From positions 1-11,787 of the forward strand of contig VFHF01000141.1 in NCBI GenBank assembly GCA_009392095.1: 11,787 nt of DNA. Direction: 5' to 3'. The first letter of the stretch is position 1; the number at the start of each line of letters is the position of its first letter. Positions 7,585-11,787 of this stretch are shown piece after piece. Source of the DNA: SAR202 cluster bacterium (GTDB lineage Bacteria; Chloroflexota; Dehalococcoidia; Lucifugimonadales; UBA3495). The translations under genes and the position numbers were made by a program. The notes beneath the pieces were generated by a model that was not told where the DNA came from, made no database searches, and saw only the letters and a list, made by a program, of their open reading frames with translations.

Positions 7585-7969
7585 TCATGTGGGTTTGCGT
7601 TCAACAGCGAGCCCGATCCAGTCAGACAAGCTGTGGGGATTGACTATTTTCAGGAGATAACCCCCCCACCCCAGCCTCACATGCTTGGCGCCGTTCATCG
7701 GGGCCCCGGTGAGAGGTCAATACGGCGACCTTGATTTGCTCATCGGCACCCAGCACCCGCCGGCAAACTCCCATGGCGTCCGCCTGTTTCATCTTGGTGT
7801 CGATGAGCACTAAATCTGGGGAAAGCGTCACAATTTCCCGGATAGCCGCTTCGCTGTCGGATGTAAAGCCAACCACCGATAATCCATGAATGGATTCCAG
7901 GCGGCGGGCAAGAATATCCCGGGCGGGACCGTGTTCGTCTATCAGAAAAATTCGAATGCTCAAATCCAC
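7585..7969 (-). pseudogene. Single-domain response regulator receiver, frameshifted in a G7 run
   Basis: A CheY-like receiver domain without output domain. The open frame runs from a GTG at 7969 to a stop at 7622 (115 residues). It shows the acidic pocket LIDEH near residue 10, the phospho-acceptor aspartate in LVLIDTKM, and the switch threonine in VAVLTSH. It then reads AGVGGLSPENS where family members have GYLLK. Seven G residues (plus-strand C7 at 7661-7667) lie exactly there. Dropping one G gives GVGGYLLKIVNPHSLSDWIG and a stop at 7585-7587, a normal 127-residue receiver that resembles GYLLKGVNSQEIVDAI of the regulator upstream. No LuxR-type helix-turn-helix follows even after correction. 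Either the gene is inactivated or phase variable, or the run is misassembled. It lies downstream of the intact regulator on the same strand. The GTG has a poor ribosome binding site; a TTG at 7963 is an alternative start. Confidence 0.75.
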
Positions 7970-8011
7970 TTCGCGTCTAACTGGTGAATCTCCCGCTACA
8001 GCGAAGTGGAT
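7964..8011. repeat. Inverted repeat covering the receiver gene's start codon
   Basis: ATCCACTTCGC (7964-7974) and GCGAAGTGGAT (8001-8011) are perfect 11-bp reverse complements separated by 26 bases. In the minus-strand messenger the 3' arm contains the GTG start codon at 7969-7967, so folding would hide it. As DNA, it could instead be a binding site for a dimeric regulator. Confidence 0.6.
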
Positions 8012-8064
8012 GAGCCGGTGAGAGCCGAAGGTAATCGTTTCGGCGGGCCGTCTTGGGGGAAATA

Positions 8065-8094
8065 GGGCCGCATGGTCATTTGACCACGCGGCCC
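8065..8094 (-). terminator. Hairpin terminator after the LuxR-type regulator
   Basis: GGGCCGC-A-TGGTCA (8065-8078) and TGACCA-C-GCGGCCC (8081-8094) form a 14-position stem with a tiny loop. On the minus strand the single mismatch becomes a G-U pair, so that RNA folds completely, which fits use by the regulator gene ending 35 bp upstream at 8130. The tail TATTTCC is only weakly T-rich. It separates the intact regulator from the broken receiver gene. Confidence 0.65.
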
Positions 8095-8129
8095 GTTGAA
8101 ACTTAGGGTTAGAAAGTTATGAGGCTAAC

Positions 8130-8789
8130 TCATGCATCGTAATCTAGGCGGGCACGGGGTTCAGCAAGGGAAGCTACCGCCTGCGAGCGACGTGAGACGT
8201 CCAGTTTTCCTAGGATGTTGCTGACGTAGTTCTTGACCGTTTGGTCGCTCAGGTTGATTTGGCCCGCGATTTGGCGGTTGGTCTGTCCTTCTGCGATCAA
8301 TTCCAGAATCTTCTTTTCCTGCTCGTTCAGTTGGGTCAGGGGGTCTTCTTCCTTACCCAGTCTTACGCGTTCTAAGACACCGGCCGCGACCGCAGGGTCC
8401 AGCAATGTCTGGCCAGAACCGACAAGCCGGATGGCATCCACTATTTCCTGGGAGTTAACCCCCTTCAGTAGATATCCCGAAGCCCCCGCCATTATTGAGC
8501 CCATCACAGCTTCTTCGTCGCTATATGAGGTCAACATCAGAACTTTTACGTCCGAATTCTCGTCGCGTATTTCGCGGCAGGCCTCGATTCCTGTGCCGTC
8601 GGGTAGACGAATGTCCATCACCACCACATCCGGAACGGATTCGCGAGCTTTTGCCATGGCTTCAGCAACAGATCCAGCCTCGGCCACAACAAAAAGGTCT
8701 TCTTGACGAGAGATCAACATGGCCAGTCCTTTCCGGACGATGTCATGGTTGTCGACAACCAGTATTTTAAATTTGTCGTTTGATGCCAT
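8130..8789 (-). CDS. LuxR/NarL-type two-component response regulator
   Basis: A 219-residue DNA-binding response regulator. The receiver domain (about 5-125) has the acidic residue of LVVDNHDIVRKGL with Asp13, phospho-acceptor Asp59 in VVVMDIRLPDG, switch Thr87 in VLMLTSYSDE, and Lys109 in GASGYLLKG, so phosphorylation chemistry looks intact. The C-terminal LuxR helix-turn-helix (about 152-212) reads LNEQEKKILELIAEG, then TNRQIAGQINLSDQTVKNYV, close to DevR/DosR-like NarL proteins. The frame extends upstream to a GTG at 9005, but the ATG at 8789 has AGGTGAG four bases upstream, and the upstream part encodes histidine-kinase residues in another frame. Its natural partner seems lost: only a kinase C-terminus remains, ending 68 bp before this start. 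It may now be driven by another kinase or a small phosphodonor. Confidence 0.94.
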   Translation of the reverse strand: MASNDKFKILVVDNHDIVRKGLAMLISRQEDLFVVAEAGSVAEAMAKARESVPDVVVMDIRLPDGTGIEACREIRDENSDVKVLMLTSYSDEEAVMGSIMAGASGYLLKGVNSQEIVDAIRLVGSGQTLLDPAVAAGVLERVRLGKEEDPLTQLNEQEKKILELIAEGQTNRQIAGQINLSDQTVKNYVSNILGKLDVSRRSQAVASLAEPRARLDYDA

Positions 8790-8857
8790 CCAGCTCACCT
8801 TGTTATGGCGTTTGGTTTTGTAGAGCCTTTCCTTGCTAAAAATCCGCCGACTATAGG

Positions 8858-9003
8858 TTACCCCAGTGGCGGCCTCGCCGTGGGAACAGGCAGAGGAACT
8901 TTGATGTCCAACTTGGTCACGGCGCCGGGAGTGCTTTACATCGAAAGTACTCCTCCCAAGCGCTCGGCTCGGTCCTTGATGTTGGGTAGACCATAGCCCC
9001 GGC
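8858..9003 (-). pseudogene. C-terminal remnant of a NarX-type sensor histidine kinase
   Basis: On the minus strand, from 8998, one frame reads GYGLPNIKDRAERLGGVLSM, then a TAA at 8938-8936. It continues in the same frame as STPGAVTKLDIKVPLP and ends at a TAA at 8860-8858. This matches the G2 box and final strands of the HATPase domain in NarX/DesK-type histidine kinases, where GxGLxNMxxRAxxLGG is followed by a TPGxGTxxxxxxPLP-like end. The remainder of the ATPase domain, the phospho-acceptor histidine and any sensor domain are absent: upstream of about 9003 the frame hits a stop and no kinase-like residues are seen. Its position, 68 bp before a LuxR-type regulator on the same strand, is the normal kinase-regulator arrangement. 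Two lesions (loss of the 5' part and an internal stop) mark it as a dead relic. It is too short for an ordinary ORF search. Confidence 0.75.
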
Positions 9004-9018
9004 ACATCTATCTTGCGG

Positions 9019-9024
9019 TATAAT
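9019..9024 (+). promoter_or_regulatory. Consensus -10 box upstream of tRNA-Pro
   Basis: A perfect TATAAT lies about 60 bp before the tRNA, which would give a leader of roughly 54 bases. No good -35 hexamer is found 16-18 bp upstream and there is no TGn extension, so the assignment rests on the -10 alone and on its position. It lies about 20 bp outside the break point of the kinase remnant. Confidence 0.4.
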
Positions 9025-9084
9025 ACGTTCTGCCCTGCCCAGAGCCCAATTCCGGCTGGGAAGCGGGAAGGCAGCAGGGAAAGT

Positions 9085-9159
9085 CGGGGTGTAGCGCAGG
9101 GGTAGCGCGCTGCGTTCGGGACGCAGAGGCCGGAGGTTCAAATCCTCTCACCCCGACCA
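9085..9159 (+). tRNA. tRNA-Pro (anticodon CGG)
   Basis: The 75 bases fold as a full cloverleaf. Acceptor arms CGGGGTG and CACCCCG pair completely, followed by discriminator A and an encoded CCA. The D stem is GCGC/GCGC with a short 7-base loop. The anticodon stem CTGCG/CGCAG encloses the loop TTCGGGA with anticodon CGG at 9117-9119, decoding CCG. The T arm is GGAGG-TTCAAAT-CCTCT. CGGGGTGTAGCGCAG is the usual start of bacterial proline tRNAs. The following gene starts 111 bp downstream. Confidence 0.97.
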
Positions 9160-9270
9160 TTTTCCTACCACACAACTGGCCCACATATTTGGATTCACGT
9201 CTACTGCACGCCTAAAAAAGCGCTGCTTGGACAACTTTCCCACCACAAAAATAACCACCAGGAGTCAATC

Positions 9271-11073
9271 ATGGCCCAAGATCAATCGATGCGCGAACTG
9301 GAACAGGGCGATTACACGCTTCCCGACACCGGCCGTCCGGTTGTCCGATCGACTAAGGGAGTGATCTCCAGCGGTCATTATCTCACTTCCATGGCCGGAA
9401 TGAGGATGCTCTTGAACGGCGGGAACGCCTTTGACGCCATCGCCGCCGCCGGTTTCGCGGCCGCAGTTATCGAGCCCATCGCATCGTATTCCCTGGCGGC
9501 GGAGGGCGTTTTCATGCTCTACAACTCCGCTACCGACGAGATGCTGTCGCTCAGTGGGCAGGGCGTCGCGCCGGGCAAGGCAACCGCAAACTTCTACAAA
9601 TCGCAGGGGTTCGAACGCATACCCACTGGGCCGGGAAAAGACGCCCATCTCTCCTTCACCGTCCCTGGGATCGTCGCAGCGTATATATCTTTGTTGGAAC
9701 GCTACGGCAGCATGACCATCGACGAGGTCTTGGCTCCAGCCATCGATTACGCCGAGAACGGTATTCCTCACTACGAATACATGCTCAATCGTTTGGCGAA
9801 CGCCAACACCGCCATGCAGTTCGACAACTACCCGCCTGGCGGTTGGGATGTGTTCTACGACAACCGACAGGTCCCAGAGCCCGGCGACCTTCTGGTCCAA
9901 TCCGGCCTGGCCAACACCATGAAGGCTATGTCAAATGCCGCTGGCTCCAAGGACCGGCTGGGCGGACTGCAAGCGGCGCGAGACGTTTTCTACAAAGGAT
10001 CAGTCGCCAAGACTATCGTGGATTCTTCAGCCAAAGTCGGCGGGATCTTGTCCATGGAGGACCTGGCGAATTATGAGGCTCTGTTCGGCGAGCCGGTTTC
10101 CAGCACCTTTGAAGGTCATGAGATTCTCGGCCACGACACCTGGACCCAGGCGCCCATGGTCCAACAGACACTGAATCTGCTGGAGCACTTCGACCTTAAA
10201 GCGATGGGCCACAACAGCCTCGAATACATCCACACGGTCACCGAGGCGCTGAAGCTGGTATTCGGAGACCGAGAGGCCTATTACGCCGACCCCAATTATG
10301 CGGAGATCCCCATCGACGGTCTGCTGTCCAAGGAATACGCCGCCGAACGTGTCGGACTGATCGACCCGGAACGAGCCCTGCTCGAGCAAGCGGCCCCCGG
10401 CGACCCCTGGAAATTCTCCCAAGGCAACGGATTCGTCCCCAAGGCGAAAGCCATGGCCGCGTCCAGCACCGGCGCATCCGATTCCTCAAACCACGAAGGT
10501 ACGACCCATGTGTCGGTGATTGATAACCAGGGGAATATGGTCTGCGGGACCATCAGCGGCGGCGCCTTCGTAAAGTCGGCATTCTTCCCGGAGTTAGGTT
10601 GCGCACTGAGCACCCGGATCGAGATGTTCAACTGCGAGGAAGGCCACCCCAACGTGGTGGAACCGGGGAAGCGGCCTCGCACCACCCTGATCAACTACAT
10701 GGCCCGGAAAGACGGCCAAACGGTTATGACCATCGGCTGCCCCGGAGGCGATAATCAAGCCCAGGCCAACGTCCAACTGATCTTGAACACGCTGGTCTTT
10801 GGCATGGACCCACAGTTGGCGGTGGAAGCGCCTCGGTTCGCCAGCCAGAGCGTGGAAAATTCGTTCTACCCCCACAACTATCTGCCCGGCCGGCTGGACT
10901 TGGAACCCGGGATCTCAGAGAGCACGGCCGATGCGCTGAGGGCCAGGGGACACGAGATCGACTGGACCGCCAACTGCGGTCTCGGCGCCACCGTGTCAGT
11001 CCGAAACCCGCAAACCGGGAGCCTAAGCACTGGCGCGGACCCTCGCCGCGCCTGCTACGCCATGGGTCTATAG
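9271..11073 (+). CDS. Gamma-glutamyltransferase-family Ntn hydrolase, divergent substrate pocket
   Basis: A 600-residue member of the GGT family, whose proenzyme cuts itself to expose an N-terminal threonine. The large-subunit part runs from about 20 to 410 (MLLNGGNAFDAIAAAGFAAAV near 47-67, FTVPGIVAAY near 130-139, ADPNYAEIP). The cut site and nucleophile are G-TTHVSVIDNQGNMV with Thr411. The small subunit contains GKRPRTTL, the PGG oxyanion-type motif in IGCPGGDNQAQ, and EAPRFASQS. By eye against E. coli GGT, the gamma-glutamyl-binding residues differ: Arg114 is replaced by Gln97, the TLN asparagine by Ser in TIS, and SS of PLSSMSP by TT. So the substrate is probably not a standard gamma-glutamyl peptide; another amide is likelier. 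There is no signal peptide, unlike secreted GGTs, which suggests a cytoplasmic enzyme. The ATG follows AGGAG by six bases. The gene ends at a strong terminator. Confidence 0.92.
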   Translation: MAQDQSMRELEQGDYTLPDTGRPVVRSTKGVISSGHYLTSMAGMRMLLNGGNAFDAIAAAGFAAAVIEPIASYSLAAEGVFMLYNSATDEMLSLSGQGVAPGKATANFYKSQGFERIPTGPGKDAHLSFTVPGIVAAYISLLERYGSMTIDEVLAPAIDYAENGIPHYEYMLNRLANANTAMQFDNYPPGGWDVFYDNRQVPEPGDLLVQSGLANTMKAMSNAAGSKDRLGGLQAARDVFYKGSVAKTIVDSSAKVGGILSMEDLANYEALFGEPVSSTFEGHEILGHDTWTQAPMVQQTLNLLEHFDLKAMGHNSLEYIHTVTEALKLVFGDREAYYADPNYAEIPIDGLLSKEYAAERVGLIDPERALLEQAAPGDPWKFSQGNGFVPKAKAMAASSTGASDSSNHEGTTHVSVIDNQGNMVCGTISGGAFVKSAFFPELGCALSTRIEMFNCEEGHPNVVEPGKRPRTTLINYMARKDGQTVMTIGCPGGDNQAQANVQLILNTLVFGMDPQLAVEAPRFASQSVENSFYPHNYLPGRLDLEPGISESTADALRARGHEIDWTANCGLGATVSVRNPQTGSLSTGADPRRACYAMGL

Positions 11074-11094
11074 GCCCCGACTACAGCCAACCAC

Positions 11095-11136
11095 AAAGAA
11101 AAAGCCCAGGCTATTTACGGCCTGGGCTTTTTCTTT
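11095..11136. terminator. Perfect 17-bp bidirectional terminator
   Basis: AAAGAAAAAGCCCAGGC (11095-11111) and its exact reverse complement (11120-11136) enclose an 8-base loop. The GC core AGCCCAGGC is flanked by A-runs on one side and T-runs on the other, so either strand yields a stem followed by U residues. It lies 21 bp after the GGT-family stop and 37 bp before the convergent gene's stop, so it can end transcription from both. Confidence 0.92.
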
Positions 11137-11173
11137 TACTACGACGCCTCTCACGCCTCTCGGTCAGACTCTT

Positions 11174-11787
11174 TCAACTCCATAAAAGCGTCGTTGACAA
11201 CGCTGGTTTTTTCGCAAAATTCCGGAACACCCCGAAGGCAAGCCCTAGGGCCGAGACAATGATGATGGCCATGTACACAATCATATAGGCGAACCTTGCG
11301 AACTCATTTACTTCAAACACAAAGGCGATAACAACGGTCAAAACAATGGTCAAATATACGGTCAACACGAGGGGTGAGGCCGAGGTCCACTTACTGTGCC
11401 CAGGCTGGAGGCGGGCGATATTCGCGGATTCGGAATTCCCTTTTCTCTGCACGATGGATATATTCACCTGCATCGCATTCACGGTGTCGGTCAGTCCAAG
11501 CACCATGCCGAACAACATCCACCAGTAGACAGTGATCTTGAGTAGTCCAATATTTGGTCCGGAGTTTGAACCGAGATGTTCTGCAACAGACCCTGCGATT
11601 GGAATTGCATGAGGCGGCCAACCGTGGAGAGGATTGAGGTCATGGCGTCCCGGCCGAACGGCGAATTGAGCACTTTGGCGATAGTTTTTCTTTTTTGCCA
11701 GTGCCCTCGACGGGGTTCTCTATGTCCAAGCCATCCAGAGCGGTAGCGAAGCGGTTGGAGCAGCTCTCCCGTCTGATCTCCGCGTCA
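11174..11787 (-). pseudogene. 3' part of an unidentified membrane protein, reading frame broken twice
   Basis: Three minus-strand frames follow one another with protein-like sequence and together look like one gene of which about 204 residues are visible; its start is beyond the right edge. The first frame, from the edge, includes ALDGLDIENPVEGTGKKEK and breaks at the A6-G-A5 run (plus 11685-11696). One extra A would continue it into KTIAKVLNSPFGRDAMTSIL and NISVQTPDQILDY. The second break is near 11536-11547, where one missing base would join it to KITVYWWMLFGMVLG. The last frame (open from an ATG at 11518) has a hydrophobic segment at its start and two clear membrane spans, LTVYLTIVLTVVIAFVF and AYMIVYMAIIIVSALGLAFG, with a basic C-terminus. 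I do not recognise the family. It could be a decayed gene or an intact gene with assembly indels. At minimum, the last 114 codons are plausible as coding sequence. Confidence 0.6.

Noticed and set aside
8790..9005. N-terminal extension of the LuxR-type regulator to the GTG at 9005
   Set aside because: The extension is the wrong frame of the kinase remnant, while the ATG at 8789 has a good ribosome binding site and starts a standard receiver domain.
9085..9270. Mobile element inserted at tRNA-Pro
   Set aside because: No integrase and no repeat of the tRNA 3' end is found in the window, and the lost kinase part lies on the 5' side of the tRNA rather than the 3' side usually used for integration.
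9265..9900. A 211-codon minus-strand frame opposite the GGT-family gene
   Set aside because: It runs opposite the well-supported GGT N-terminal region, shows no family motifs, and has no ribosome binding site or upstream partner supporting it.
1..11787. CRISPR array, transposon or defence system
   Set aside because: No regularly spaced repeats, transposase, nuclease, or toxin-antitoxin pair was recognised on either strand.

Overview
The window is ordinary bacterial chromosome, GC-rich and densely coded, with housekeeping genes and one visibly decaying stretch. Frequent TTG and GTG starts, a lipoprotein-type thioredoxin, a DevR/NarL-like regulator and a divergent gamma-glutamyltransferase-family protein fit a free-living bacterium such as a Chloroflexota lineage (for example SAR202/Dehalococcoidia-like). 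No marker here proves that placement, so it is a low-confidence inference.

Left part (1-2877, minus strand): a proline-biosynthesis operon, proB then proA with overlapping ends, followed by a small unidentified acidic protein that starts at a TTG behind a strong ribosome binding site. An extended -10 promoter lies just upstream of proB. Middle (3047-7397, plus strand): mfd, the transcription-repair coupling factor, transcribed away from proBA across a 290-bp region that carries a perfect 13-bp hairpin, then a TlpA/ResA-like thioredoxin lipoprotein. A hairpin terminator follows.

Signalling part (7585-9003, minus strand): reading in the direction of transcription, a C-terminal remnant of a NarX-type histidine kinase, an intact LuxR/NarL-type response regulator, a hairpin terminator, and a single-domain receiver gene. 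The receiver is broken by one extra G in a G7 run; removing one G restores the missing GYLLK motif. This looks like a two-component locus that has lost its kinase. An inverted repeat covers the start codon of the broken receiver.

Right part (9085-11787): tRNA-Pro(CGG) and a 600-residue gamma-glutamyltransferase-family Ntn hydrolase on the plus strand, closed by a perfect 17-bp bidirectional terminator. Converging on it is the 3' part of a membrane-protein gene running off the right edge, whose reading frame is interrupted twice.

The three frame breaks (one in a G7 run, one in an A-rich run, one outside any run) need read-level checking, because they could be assembly indels or real decay. 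I found no CRISPR array, transposase, integrase or obviously new defence system.
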